A stretch of 64,000 nt of DNA, taken from Cycas panzhihuaensis (Eukaryota > Cycadophyta). Position numbers and translations under genes: made by a program. Of the stretch, positions 46,298 through 58,426 are shown piece by piece; the stretch's first letter is position 1; each line of letters starts with the position of its first letter. The notes below the pieces were generated by a model. The model saw only the letters and a program-made list of their open reading frames with translations, was not told where the DNA came from and did no database searches. The DNA is taken from assembly GCA_023213395.1 (NCBI GenBank), contig CM041465.1:199585741-199649740 (forward strand). Reading direction: 5' to 3'.

Positions 46298-48818
46298 TGT
46301 TTCCCGGCTTCCGGGAATGGATACGGAATCACCGACTCAGGTAAGTGCAGGTATGTCTCTAGCATTATCATCACTTTTATGTACTGATTGTCCGCCACAT
46401 ATTTGCATGCGTATGACTTTGTGGGCGGCCTGGTCGTCGTCCACACCTATGTTTAGCCTATGACGACTATAGCAGAGACACACTCTTAGCGAGTGTGGCA
46501 CCACGGTGACCGTGACATTTCCCGTGATCCGCCTCCTCTCTCCTGGATCCACCGGTTGCGCCACCTCCACCCGTGTGATGTCTCATCGTCGCTGTTAGCT
46601 TGCCACCTCATTCGGGGTCCTATTTCGCCTCCGTGGGCCTGCTTTCTAAGCTTGTTTGCTCCGGTGGGTGTTTTAGTTGTCCTTTAGCCTTTTCTACCGC
46701 TTGCCCCGGCTGACGGTTGGTGGGCCCCATTCAGGCCTCGGTGTGTGTACTGGCCAGTAATCTTGCAGATCACAGTAATCTTCATCACTTGGAATATCCG
46801 CGGTACCGCTAAAGTTTCGGCAGTACGACTGTCTCTGCTTATTTTGTAAAATCCGCCGTGGCAATTAAGATTTATCGTAAACCGCCACGTGGTTCGCGCC
46901 TTTTCTCCCTCCCACCGTGCCCTATTCAAGGCATTTTAGGGTTTTGCTTTAGTACTTAAACATCTTTTGGCCTGCTTTCAAGGATCTTTTACTCACTTTT
47001 GGATTTACTCAAGAGGAACACTCGCTTCCGCTCTCGCTTCTTCTTGCTGTCAAGAATCGACCTCAGACTCTTCATACCTTGACTCTCCTTTGGCTTGGCC
47101 GAGACATTCTCTCACCCTCAAACGCCTTGGAGAGGGCTCCTTTGAAGTGCTTCCACTGCTTTTCACCCAGTAACCCACGAGTTCCCCGTTGCAGTGTTTC
47201 CTGCTCCACCTCCATACAGGGCCCCTAGCCTCGCTTCTATTCCAGATCTGAAATGCTTTGTTCCAACCTTCTTCATTGCTTTTTGGTGGGCAAATCCTTG
47301 CCTCCCTTTCCGTGTACTCTTCACTTTGTATTTGTTTTGGGTGATATTTACACTTGACTTATTTGTTCTCATTTGTTGCTTGAGAGTTGGTTTTCCTCCT
47401 CTTGAGGATCATTGTACCACTCTCCCTCCGCTTACTGCGTTTGTCCAAGGCCAAGGCGTTGAGGGTTGCATAGGCTTTGGATGAGCCGGGTGGATTCGCA
47501 CCACCTTCCACGCTCCCAAGCGCCTCAAAGCCCTCCAAAGCCTCCCTCTCGCCCGTGCTACTCTTGGCTTGCAAACAAGGGTTCAAGGCTCCCTTGGTTG
47601 CCCAAACCAGCCACAAGTTGCGCTGATTTGGGACCCTTTATTCGTTTGGGTGCCATCCATGTGCCCCAACCATGGGTTCTGCTCCACCTTTGCTCCCGGT
47701 TACTCGGTTTGCTCCCGTAGCATCCGGTTGCCCCGTGGGTGTCTTTGGGTCTTTCTTGCCCCTTCTTGCAGTGCTTTTCCACCTTGAGTCTTGACTTTCT
47801 CCTCACGCCCGTGGCTCTTGGGGAGAGGTTTGGGCACCATTTATGGGAGGTAGGCCACCCGAGGCTTACCTTGTTGTTTCCTTTCATTTGGATCGCTCTT
47901 CTTTGGTATTTTCCTTATTGGACTAACACCGATGCATGTACATTTAGACTCTCGCTTATGTTGCTAGACATATATTGCTAGATCTTTGTGTTGCATATAG
48001 GTGTTCTCCCCAAGAGGGAGACCTTTGTTGCTTACAGTACTCGGACGCGGAGAACGCGTTGCTGTTGCCCCTTCCACCCAGAAGCGTCCCTTGCATGTGT
48101 CATATTTTATGCTATCTCATTTGCTAGTTAGCGTTTTCCTTCCTTCCTAGATCGCATTTACTTTTCCTGGGAAGGTAAGGGAGCCCCGCTTGCCGCTACA
48201 TTTCACATCCCAGATGCGCTGCGAGTGGTTGGGTGCTCCTCTGGCTACGCCATCTCCCACGCCTTGGCCTGTGCACGCTCCATTCCTCTTCGCTATCCCT
48301 GGTCTTTTTTCCTTCTTTTATTCTTTTCCTAGTAATTAGAACATCGAAAGATTAAAAGGAAAATTGCCTTTTGTATTGGTTTGCGATTTGTTTGCCTTGT
48401 TGCATGTACTTTTGTTATTCGTAGGAAAGGTTGTAGGAGTCTTCTTCTCTCTTACCCTTCCTCCCTCTTCCTTAATCACATGAGCGCCTGCTTCCGCATC
48501 GTCAGATATACCCTGCTAGATTGCATAGGATTGTTCTTGGCCTATCCTTATTAGGTTCTTTCTCTCTCCTTCCGCCACCCAAGGGTGGAGGGGCCTACTC
48601 CTGTGTCAACCCGGGTTCTGCCCCACGACCTTCGCCTTCGCTCAAGGCGGTGAAGGGTCACCCAAGAGTAGCCATACTCCATTGCAGATCCCGAACTCGG
48701 CCTCGGCCAAGACGGGCGCCTCAAGGTAGTTGCTTGCCTTGTAGGTTCCACTTCCTACCGCTTTCGTCACCATCTCTCCCCGCTTATCACCAAAGGTTAT
48801 CCCGTAGCAGCGCGTCCA
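46298..48818. mobile_element. Solo-LTR-like insert of 2.5 kb in the LINE
   Basis: The 2521-bp insert splits LINE ORF2 between the WEKV and RPKWAGG residues. It begins TG (TGTTTCCCGGCTTCCGGGAA) and ends CA (GCGCGTCCA), and ACCTT is duplicated at 46293-46297 and 48819-48823. TG/CA ends with a 5-bp duplication are the signature of LTR retrotransposon integration. No PBS, PPT or pol motif was found inside, and the ORFs present are short and overlapping in all frames. A solo LTR of a long-LTR family (plant gypsy lineages such as Tat or Athila can have LTRs this long) is the best reading. Base composition is far more GC-rich than the rest of the window. Confidence 0.8.
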
Positions 48819-48823
48819 ACCTT

Positions 48824-51366
48824 CTCCCAAGACACTAGGTGAAATTTCCTTTTCTCTTCAGCACCCAACCAAAGGAATCTCTTCATGATTCCTTCCAAAG
48901 TCGAAATGACCCTATTCGGGACTTTGAAGACCATCATTTGATAGACCAGAATGCTCTGTAAAGAGGCCACCAGCAACTGAATTTTCCCCGCCCAACTGAG
49001 GAGAGCCCCTTTCCAACCGGCCAACTTCCTATTGAATCTGCTTACTACTGAATCCCACATATCCTTCCCCATCCTTCCTACAAAAAGAGGCATACCGAGA
49101 TAAGAGCTAGGGAGGGAGCCTCTAGCCATCTCCAAAATTCTGTAAATTTTACCTTGGAGTCTCTCCGAAGTGTTGATAAAAAAGCCAAGCTTTTGTTCAA
49201 ATTTATTTTCTGGTTTGTAGCCTTTTCATACACCTGAAGACCCAATTTTAAGGCCCTGGCCTCCCTCAAAGAGGCCCTGCATAGGAAAATATTGTCATCT
49301 ACAAACTGATGAAGCACAATGTTATTTAGGTTAGAGGAGGCTCTCAATCCTATTATCCTCCCTATCCTCTGAGCCTCCATCATCGCCCTGCCCAACATCT
49401 CCGCCATAATAATGAACAAAAAGGGAGAGAGGGGGTCACCTTGCCTCAGACCCCTAGATCCCGCAAAGAAAGGGGTAGACCTCCCGTTTATTAAAACTGA
49501 GAAGGAGACTCTGGAGATACAACACCTCATCCACTCCCTCCATGTCTCCCTAAAACCAAAAGCCTCAAGGCACTCCATCAAGCAGTCCCAAGCCACCCGA
49601 TCATAGGCCTTTGACATATCTGTTTTGATAATCATTCCAACTTCCTTGCGTTGCATCGTCGAGTGCAGGGTCTCATGAACTATTATAATGCCGTCCGAAA
49701 TTTGTCTGCCTTTAACAAACCCATCCTGGTTTGGGGAAATAATGTTCGGGAGATACTACTTCAGGCGATTCGCCAGCACTTTAGCCAATATCTCATTGCA
49801 CAGGCTAATCGGTCTGAAGTCTTCCATGACTTCTACTCCCTCCTTCTTTGGAATCAATGCCATGAACGTGGCCTGCCATTCTTTCAGTATAGTGCGCCTC
49901 TGGAAGAATTCGTTAAGCACCTCCAACAGATCGTCCTTGATTATCTCCCAATATTCCTGGAAGAAACCTGGAGGAAAACCATCCGGCCCCGGGGCCTTGT
50001 CACGCCCCATCTTGAATAAGGCCCTCTCCACCTCCTCCTGAGAGAAAGGTTCTATTAATTTATTATTCTGGTCCTCATTAATCAATTTCAGAATACGATG
50101 TAAGAGTGCCTCCCTAAGGGCGGAGTCCTGACATCCTGGCTCTGTAAATAGCTCCTTAAAGTGTTCCATCGCAATACCACCGATCTGATCCTCCTCCTCA
50201 TACACAACCCCATCCCTGCTCCAAATTTTAGAAATCCTATTGTTTATCCTATGTCGCAAGGTGGGCATATGGAAGAATTTCGTGTTCCTGTCCCCCTCCC
50301 TTATCCATTGCTCTCTGGATTTCTGTTTCCAGAAAATTTCCTCTCTCTCCAGCACCTCATCAAATTTCCTGGAAGTCGAGAGCTCCTTATAATCCAGATC
50401 CTGGGTTCTTCCCTCCCTCTGGATCCTGTCCTCTATCTCCTTTAGTTCCCCCAGCAAGGCACCCTTATGTTCAAAAATATTTCCAAAGACCTCTTTATTC
50501 CAAGCTTTAATTTGTATCTTGACCCAATTCAACTTCCTCAAAATCAGACATGGCATGCCAGACTGAATTCCCCACCATTCCTTGATCCTATCTCTCAAGT
50601 CTGGATGTTTCTGCCACATAAGTTCAAAGCGAAATGGTGCCCCTTTGAAGAAAACCGGGATGGACCCCTCCAAGATGAGAGGAGCATGGTCCGACCCAGC
50701 TTTCGGAAGGGCCTCCAACTTAACACCTTCAAAGTGACAGGCCCATTCATAGTTTATTAACATCCTGTCTAATCTACACTATATGTGATTGTGCCCTAGC
50801 CGCCTATTGGACCAGGTGTACCTCACTCCCCTGAGAGGAACATCCATCAGGCCACCCGATTGCACGAAAACACCAAGATCAGACATACTCTTAGTCCACC
50901 CCCTTTGCCCGCCTTTCTTCTCTTCCGGACTCAGAGGGGAATTAAAGTTCCCTGCCACCAGCCAGGGACTAGCCCAATCTTTATGGGCAACCACCAAACC
51001 CTCCCATAATCTCCTCCTACCCTCAACCGAATTAGGGGCGTAGATATTGGTGATCCAATACTCCTTGTTAGTAGAAGTACTAACCAACCCAACAGTAAGG
51101 AAGTGCTCGCTCTTGCACACCTCCCAGCCTTTCCATCTTTTGGGATTCCAAAGAGAGACCAGCCCACCGGAGCCCGCCGAACCTACACTTGTCTTCCCCT
51201 CCCCGTTTCTCCAAATCTTTTTCAACACCTCTGCTTCCTTGAACTGCTCCACTTTAGTCTCCTGCAGGAGTACAATGTCAACCTCTGACCTTATCCTAAT
51301 CTCTCTGACCAATCTTTGCTTAGATGGGGCATTTAGCCCCCTAATATTCTAAGAAAGTACCTTCAT
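48824..51366 (-). pseudogene. LINE ORF2, N-terminal part (endonuclease and RT)
   Basis: ATG at 51366 gives MKVLS, a TAG where W is expected, then NIRGLNAPSKQRLV, the APE start. QETKV carries the catalytic E. The usual GDFN is GNFN and SDH is kept in AGSDHAPL. A second TAG lies near 50778. RT runs from about 50150 (DKAPGPDGFP, FRPISLCN) through KTDMSKAYDRVAWD, GLRQGDPLSPFLF and HQFVDDNIFL near 49310. A +/-1 shift occurs near the A-run at 49178-49183, after which PSSYLGMPLFVG and AGWKGALLSWAGKIQ continue to the insert. Damage is slight: two or three stops and one shift. Confidence 0.9.
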
Positions 51367-51658
51367 GGATGACCAAAAACTTCGCCCCTCATCCTTTCCT
51401 ACTTCTAAGGTTGGGGCCTTCTAGTGCTCCCCACTCTTTCAACGTGCTCTGGTACCCCAAGTCTATCTGGGCTTGAGTTTCTTTCTCCCTTGTGGCCTTT
51501 CTAGGGGGTCTGCCCACCTTCTTCTCCATCCCATAATCTGGGGCCTTCCTCGTTTCTGATGTGATGCTTTTTGAAACCCATTTATGTGTCCCACCCCCTC
51601 TGCTTGAATCTAAACCTCTCACCCCAACACCCCCTCCTCCTTTAACTGCCGTTCCAAC

Positions 51659-52819
51659 CTAACTTTCCTCTTGGTTCTGGTCTTTCAGACCCCCCTCCTC
51701 GGGCTCAGAAAAATAATCCTCTAAGTCCCAATTTATGTTCTTCGCCAGCTTGGCAAGTACCTCATCAGCTGAGGCCCGGGTATCACCTTCCCCCTGAATC
51801 CGACCTGGGTCCCCTGGTGCCTCCTGCCAGCAGGTACCTGCACCCTCATCACCTTTAGCCTTTCCTTTACCAGACTCCATTTCCATCGGGTTCTCACCCC
51901 CTACTCCCTGAGATTCCTTGAAGACCACCGCTTGGGCCAGACCGTGGGGCCGGCCCGATGAGGCCTCCCCTCCATCCCGCACGCTGCAGGGCACCTCCTC
52001 AACACTAACCCCTTTTTCCTCACTGCTGTCAGTCTTATCTTTTCTACCGGTTTCCCCCTTATTATCTTCCTGATTATCCACCCTCATTGGGATACCCGGG
52101 CATTGAAAGGGGAGATGCCCCCAGATCTTACACTTTGTACACTTGAATGACTCTACCTCATAAAATAAACCTTGATTAATGGACCTCCCATCCGACTCCA
52201 GCTCTATCTCATCCGGGAGCTCGCCATCAAGCTTAGCCAGCACACAAAATCTGGCATTCATCAATCTAGATTTGTGTTTAGTGGCCGCATCCACAGCTAG
52301 TAGAGGTCCTATTATTTTGGCTGTCCCTTTAACCGTCTCCGGATTCCAAAAATGTAGGGGGAGCCCCGGAAGTTGAACCCAAATCAGAGCTTGTTTAACC
52401 ACAGGGATGCCTGGGTCAAAATCCAGATGCCATTTCTCCAATGTCATGGCCTTCCTCCTGAACATCCATGGAGATTTCAGCAAAATGGGGGTCATGTCCT
52501 CCTGGCTTAAAAATCTAAACAGGACACACCCCTTAGGCAGTGCCATAACTTGGACATGATTCTTGGTCTTCCATTTATATCTTATCCACTCCCTGATATT
52601 GTCTAAACCTGGCCTGGGACCCGAGAACCTCCCTACCAGGCTATTATCCCAATACTGAATGGTTCTTTCAGTCACTTCTTTCGGTATCGTTAGTTTATAT
52701 CTGTTTCCAGTTTTAATAGGAGAGATGTCTAGTTCCTCTTGGTTCCCATTATTTAAAACTTCACGGTAAGTCCTCCCAGAAGGAGAGGACTGAGATTGGT
52801 TCAAAGGTGATTGCATCAT
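51659..52819 (-). CDS. LINE ORF1 (DUF4283 and CCHC zinc knuckle)
   Basis: This is an open frame of about 386 codons. I start it at the tandem ATGs at 52819 (MMQSPLNQ) rather than at upstream non-ATG codons. A Ser-rich start leads to a DUF4283-like RNA-binding domain (about residues 60-200; VGRFSGPRPG, CVLFRFLSQEDM, WHLDFDPG, LIWVQLPGLPLHFW). One CCHC knuckle follows (CTKCKIWGHLPFQC, spacing C-2-C-4-H-4-C). An acidic, Gly-rich tail ends EEES. It would coat the LINE RNA. No internal stop is seen, so it is the most intact protein frame in the window. ORF2 starts about 290 bases downstream. Confidence 0.9.
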   Translation of the reverse strand: MMQSPLNQSQSSPSGRTYREVLNNGNQEELDISPIKTGNRYKLTIPKEVTERTIQYWDNSLVGRFSGPRPGLDNIREWIRYKWKTKNHVQVMALPKGCVLFRFLSQEDMTPILLKSPWMFRRKAMTLEKWHLDFDPGIPVVKQALIWVQLPGLPLHFWNPETVKGTAKIIGPLLAVDAATKHKSRLMNARFCVLAKLDGELPDEIELESDGRSINQGLFYEVESFKCTKCKIWGHLPFQCPGIPMRVDNQEDNKGETGRKDKTDSSEEKGVSVEEVPCSVRDGGEASSGRPHGLAQAVVFKESQGVGGENPMEMESGKGKAKGDEGAGTCWQEAPGDPGRIQGEGDTRASADEVLAKLAKNINWDLEDYFSEPEEGGLKDQNQEES

Positions 52820-52884
52820 ATGGATAACAAAGAGAAAAACATAAGCAATCTGCAGGAGTAGCAAAAGCTCACCTTCATGTATGC

Positions 52885-53185
52885 TAACTATATATATGTC
52901 ACTTTATATTTCATTTTTAAAATCTTTTTAATATTATAATACATTTCTTCTTATAAAATGAGAGCCTTTATAATGCCCCTTTAGGTTTGAAATACACCTT
53001 AAAATATTTCATGTTTATAATTATGATGTTTTGTGATTAAGGCCTATTTGAGTGTGGTGTGTACATAATAATACTTTAGGGGCCAAGTACTTAAACTTAT
53101 ATAAAATGATGTAAATTAAGTATCCACCATAATGAAAATAAATTAAATTGTTTAAGAAAAATACAAGAATTAAGAAGATAATACA
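52885..53185. other. Copy 2 spacer with the empty U6-LINE site
   Basis: It matches 12217-12303 and 14761-14981 joined together. CCTTTATAATGCC occurs once near 52971, the unoccupied target of the U6-LINE chimera in copy 1. No gene. Confidence 0.75.
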
Positions 53186-53765
53186 TGTTGAATATTGTGA
53201 TAACAATATTTTAAGGTTAAAATTTTGGTGTGTTTTCGACGCGGTTTCCCCCCCAAATTTTTCTCGGGGGGTTCCAAGGGGGGTGGGAGCCCTCCGCCCC
53301 CAACCTGAAAAATTAGCCCTGCAAACCTTATTAAATTGTAAAGAGAATCGAGGTCGTTTGATATAAATACCCTAGATTCTACGACTGAGATTTATGCATT
53401 GGATGTCCCTCTCATGTAGCCCATTTTAGGGCTTTTCTTATGATGTTGTATGTAATGTAATGTACTGTGATGAGGGTGGCGGGTGGTTGTTCCTGAGAGC
53501 ACTCTGCTACTTGGATGTACTGTTTCTCCATTCTACAACAATAAAGATCAATACATTTCCTGTGTGGATGTTTCCCTAGCACACTGCTAGGGTTTTACCA
53601 TATTATATCGGTTGTATATGTGATGTTTAGCTTATATACTAATGTTATTACATTATCTCTGATTTTAGAACTTGCATGTTAATTCTTAGTTTTGATTCCT
53701 ATAACTAGTTACAAAATAGTTTAGATCTTATGGCGGTTTAAGGTTTCAGACCTGTATTCTCAACA
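53186..53765. mobile_element. Solo LTR, 580 bp
   Basis: An insertion absent from copy 1. It begins TGTTGA and ends TCAACA (perfect inverted ends) between direct ATACA repeats (53181-53185 and 53766-53770). The plus strand has a GC-rich hairpin-prone patch (53248-53312) with runs of C and G, a TATA-like GATATAAATACC near 53359 and AATAAA near 53541, the order expected for promoter and poly(A) signal of a plus-oriented LTR. No internal domain, PBS or PPT is present, so it results from LTR-LTR recombination. Confidence 0.88.
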
Positions 53766-53858
53766 ATACATAATATGAATGAGGGTAGGATTTTTATTGG
53801 GGATTTTAGAAACCACTGTCTTTTGTTAAAATTCTTGTAGAGGTTCTGATAGATACCA

Positions 53859-54354
53859 TGTTAAAATTTTGATAGCAACTTATATAATCAAATAAATAAC
53901 ATTATGTGAAGCATTCATAACAATATATAACTTGTGAATAATGACTGTAATCATATGATCAATCAATAATATAATCAACATAATAAAAGATTAAGAATTA
54001 AGAATTAAGGTAAGATAAGACAAACAATTAACTATCTAATTATATATATGACATTGTTTAACATAGAGAACTTATGAATGAAAAAAAACACCTTCAAACA
54101 TATATGAGGTATCATATTAATGAATGATAATTAATTAGTCCTCATGATGAGCCTCACAAGGACTAGGTGATTTAATTTTTCTTATAATATACATTGTCCT
54201 TATATAGTTGTGTCACCTCATCATCAATTATTGATATTTTATTGATACATTAACCAATAAAGATAATATGTAAGAACCTTTTTACATCAACCAATTATAA
54301 CTTGGCCACTAATTAGACATTACATCAACTTTTATGAAGTTTAATATTCTAGCA
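53859..54354 (-). repeat. Minus-strand copia LTR with PBS and PPT, copy 2
   Basis: About 496 bp, counterpart of 15070-15586 with the same flanking GATACCA (left) and CTCCTCCTTAAT (right). Internal small deletions shorten it. Confidence 0.62.
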
Positions 54355-54674
54355 CTCCTCCTTAATATCTAAATTGCGAAACTTAATATCTTCATCTTTA
54401 TGTTGAATCACCTACTTATCATGTATCCTTGTATCACCTGTAAATATTGAGCATCAAATATGTTTTCTAATATACTTATCCTCCTATAAATAAATGTTAT
54501 ATTAACTCATCTCATGTCATCGAAATATCATATATCACATCAAATATATCATTTCACCACTTGTAAACCATCTAATGAAATATGATTAATAACTTACCAT
54601 GATATATAAAATCTCTTCTTAAAATAAACTTATCGACAGACTAAATTCATTAATATCCATAAAAAATAAAAAAT

Positions 54675-54999
54675 TGTTAGGATAATGGCCATTCTCAATA
54701 TGCGTGTACATGCATCTAAGGCCCCCAAAAGCCACTTAGAGCTGTCTAAAGCCCATAAGAGCTTATATGCATTTGTCTATGAGGATACTAAGGTATGTGT
54801 TATGTTTATTTTATTTAATTTTTTATTAATTATTTGAATTGTCCTATAGAAGCATTTACCACCTCCCTAAAACTATTTATACTAAGGGGATATCTCCCTA
54901 GCATTTTTTTAACACTGCCAACTAATTAGAAGTGCATGCTAACTTAAATATGGATTTTATATTATAATATTTGACTTGCTCTACTCCTCTATGCCTACA
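54675..54999 (+). repeat. Plus-strand copia LTR with PBS, copy 2
   Basis: 325 bp, counterpart of 15907-16229, followed by TTGGTATCAGAGCA at 55000-55013. Confidence 0.75.
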
Positions 55000-56877
55000 T
55001 TGGTATCAGAGCATTTATCTACTCTCATAATAAGCATATATTTGATATTATGTAACTTTTAGATAGTTTTATTAATATTTTTATATAGTTTTCGTTAATA
55101 TTTAGTTATTATTGATATGTATACTCCATTTAATCTATATTTCTTCAAAGTTTTATGCCTATAGTATTTGCATTTATCCCAATAATCATTTGGTGCAATT
55201 ATTTTAAAGTTTCATTTGATATGTTTCAAGATTTTAATTATTTTCCATCATTTTTTCATGGTTTTTTCAAGTTCCTAAACTTTGGTATACTAGTGCAATC
55301 TCCACACTACTCAGAGCCATGCTAAGTGACCACTTATTAGATTCATCTCTAAGTCCTCTATTCTATAGAAAAGATAGTTTGAAAAATCGTCACTCCTATG
55401 GTGAGGTCTAGCTCTCGGAAGCCCTATGTATCTCTCTTCCTATTGAAACCACTAGGCACTAAAGCCAAAATTACTTAGTTTGGCTTTGTTTCTGACTGGT
55501 TTCCTCTAAAACTTTGTATCAAGGCATTTTAAAGCTTCTAGAGTCTATTTGTGATGTTTTTCCAACCTCATTTTAGCCGTACGACCCCTACACCCTCCAT
55601 GGTCTCTTGATATTTAGCAGCCTCATTCTTAGTCTGTGCTTATCCATTTCTTTTAAAATTTTAGGGGCACCTCAGCATTAATAAGCTCAAGTTGCTTCTC
55701 TAATTTTGTCACTTTTTGTGATCCCAGTGAGAAGAACAAGATCCCTGAGCATCCTCCATTTGTGCCCTTCATTCACGCTATTTTTAAATATTATATATTA
55801 ATTTTTTTTTTTTTAAAGTTTTTATTAGATTCACTTTGCAGGGTCTGTGACACCCTATTTAGACTAGCTTCTCATTAGATTCCAGTGTTTATGATAATTT
55901 TTTAGCCTCTATTTATCTACTGTCCATCGTATGACACCATGTGACTATGTGAGCACTTTTACTGTCCCCCTTAATGTTCACACTAACTAACAATTACAAC
56001 AACTATATGAGCCTTAAAATATCATTTTTTTTGTCATTTTCACCCAAACATATGTCCAAAATCATCATCATGCATTTATTTATATTAAAGTATATCTAAG
56101 AGTCTTTAATATCATGAAAATTTTACTAAAATATGTCTTCAATTACTCAAAAAAATAATTTTAAGTATACTAAAAACTACTTAACTTTATCAATTAAAAT
56201 ATCTATGATGCAATATCCAAAATATGCCTTTTGACCACTCTTTTACCCATCTTTGAGTTATATTTTCAATGCAACTAACATAACTTAAATTTGATTCTAT
56301 ACTGAAAAGTTATACAGGAAAAACTAATACTATGTCTTGAAAAAATAAAATGAATTTAAAAATTAAAATAAACATCTTGAATATCTTGGCTTTTATAGGG
56401 CAAATTTAAATATAAATTTCAATCTAATTAAATATAGTTCAAACTTTATAAAAAATTAAATTATTCATATCCAAGATTCATCATTTCTAGGGTTTAAGTT
56501 TTGGGCAATTATTTACGTATTATTTCTCTAAATTAGATAATTATAAATGACCAAATCAACAACAAATATCAATTCTTGGATGATTTTCTAGTAGCTACTT
56601 GCTCGACATTTGCTCAAGGCAGAATCTACATGATTCACAAGTAGGAACAACAAAGAGCATCTACACTATAACTATGAGACCCTGTGTGGTCATTTGAATC
56701 ATCAATGTGTCTAAAACATGTGTTTGAAATGATTCTAGATTGAACAATAGGCATATCAATTTATGGCTATCACAAACTTTCTTATGGCTATATCTAAATT
56801 CTTCGATGTTTTATATGGTATCTATAACCATGTATTTGTTAGATGGTAATGTTTATTTCTGAGTTCATAATCTTAGG
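55000..56877 (+). other. Copia leader, copy 2
   Basis: It aligns with 16230-18112 and is without ORFs. The same GC-richer patches are conserved. Confidence 0.5.
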
Positions 56878-57191
56878 TGATAGACCTCCCCTTTAATATT
56901 TTATAATATATTATTGTAGGATTATTTTATATTTTGTGAGTGATGAGTCAATGGATTTTACAACTCTTACCTCACATGTGTCATATTAGATAAGATTAAT
57001 ATTCTCTTAATTATAGTTATGTATAAGTCATTTCATAAAACATAAGAGTGAGAAGTAAGGATCATTGAGTCTATTTGTAATGTGAAACATTTATTGAATA
57101 GAGGTTTTATAAAAATTTTTAGAATTAATTTCTAATGTTATGTTGGTTAATCCTATTAACCATTAGCTCCATTGCATGTCTTATTATAACA
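56878..57191 (+). repeat. Second plus-strand copia LTR with PBS, copy 2
   Basis: About 314 bp, counterpart of 18113-18433, followed by TCTTGATATTAGCGC, a further-decayed PBS. Confidence 0.58.
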
Positions 57192-58423
57192 TCTTGATAT
57201 TAGCGCAAATTTGGTATGTATTATCAACTATAATCATTCATTAATATACTTCACATACATTAAAAATCTAGTTTTCTAGTTGAGTTATTTAGTTATTTTA
57301 ATATGCATATTATAAAGATTAAATTATAGGTAATTGGACATTAACATGCAAGCTTGAAGAAGACATGTAGGAAGAATTAAGTACATGTAGGTAGTTAGAC
57401 ACCAATTTATAGATTTGATGAGACATATAGGCAAACATATATTACATGAAAGCTGATAATTAATCTTTGAAGATAATGGAATACTAAAGACCTCTATTTT
57501 GATGATATATCCTCTCCCCTTGATGAAATAAGTAAAGTGTTTATCAACGAAAAGCTTGATTCCCTCTAGTAAAAGAAAAAAAAAAGTATAATGATAGTGT
57601 TAAAGAAGGACCTCTATTAGCAATTAATAAAATTAATGGGCTATGTATCATGATCTCTACTAAAATACTAATTATTAGTCATTAGTCAAATGTTAAAAAG
57701 ATTCAAATTTAAAACCTTGGAGAGGCCTTTTATTAAAAATAGAATATTCATCAAAGAATATTCTAAATTTTATAATATAAAGTTTTAAACTATATAAAAA
57801 TTAAAAAATATATTTGTTTATAACTAGGTTACCTACAAATGATGAATTGTGAGTTTTGTGTGACCTTATAAATGACACATAATAGAAATATTGATGTACA
57901 AACACTGGGAGTAGTGCCCACAATAGGGTTGAATGAACTAGACTAGATATAGAGGGAGTTTCCCCATAATAGAGGTAGATTGAAATGCCAAAGCATAGAT
58001 ATAGACACACCAAAGTATGAGATGTAGAGATAAAACCACCATTAAATAACCAAAGAAGCCAAAGATAATAAGCATGCCCACCCAGATTGTAAATAACTGA
58101 AGCAAGATGAATAGAGAATCCATAAAACAAAGATGCTCACGCATATTATAAACAACCAACATAGGATGAATGGAGAAGCTAGAGACAATAAGTATACCCA
58201 TGCAGAAAGGAGTTGAATAAATTGATTGTTAACATGTGGAGACTCTTATATAAATACAAGAAATAAAGAGAGAATTTTGATGCAAACATACCATCATATA
58301 ATAATAGAAGAGTAATATAGACCATGAACACACCGTGAACATGTCTATACATGTGATAACTACTAGAGAGTGTCAAGGTGTAGCAGATTGCACATATAGA
58401 GGAAGACATTTAATAGACATTAA
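57192..58423 (+). other. Copy 2 tail with gag-like remnant and tandem repeats
   Basis: It corresponds to 18434-19745. It includes the repeats of about 60 bp near 58080-58230 and lacks about 45 bp present in copy 1 near 19665-19710. It ends where the gypsy LTR begins. Confidence 0.5.
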
Positions 58424-58426
58424 GAT

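Larger units (their letters stand above)
44519..52872 (-). mobile_element. Nearly full-length L1-type LINE
   Basis: The minus-strand order is a short 5' region, ORF1 (52819-51659), ORF2 with APE endonuclease, RT, zf-RVT and RNase H (51366-44669), a short 3' UTR and poly(A) (T-run at 44519-44532). The target duplication CTTCATGTATAC / CTTCATGTATGC flanks it (44507-44518 and 52873-52884), and copy 1 has the empty site near 12205-12216. Removing the 2.5-kb insert leaves about 5.8 kb, normal for plant L1. It is distinctly GC-richer and less decayed than its surroundings, so it is a younger arrival. Confidence 0.93.
39533..58423 (+). repeat. Large duplicated block, copy 2
   Basis: Collinear with 763-19745. 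Its left edge interrupts a copia gag. Its right edge coincides with the LTR of a Ty3/gypsy element at 58427, so the copy may continue beyond that element outside the window. It differs from copy 1 by four insertions and two small deletions (about 140 bp near 41488, about 45 bp near 58388). Confidence 0.88.

Noticed and set aside
47163-48838. Many overlapping ORFs on both strands, up to about 110 codons
   Set aside because: They lie in the GC-rich insert, where stops are rare by composition. They overlap in opposing frames and show no recognisable domain; TG/CA ends and a target duplication explain the region as an LTR.
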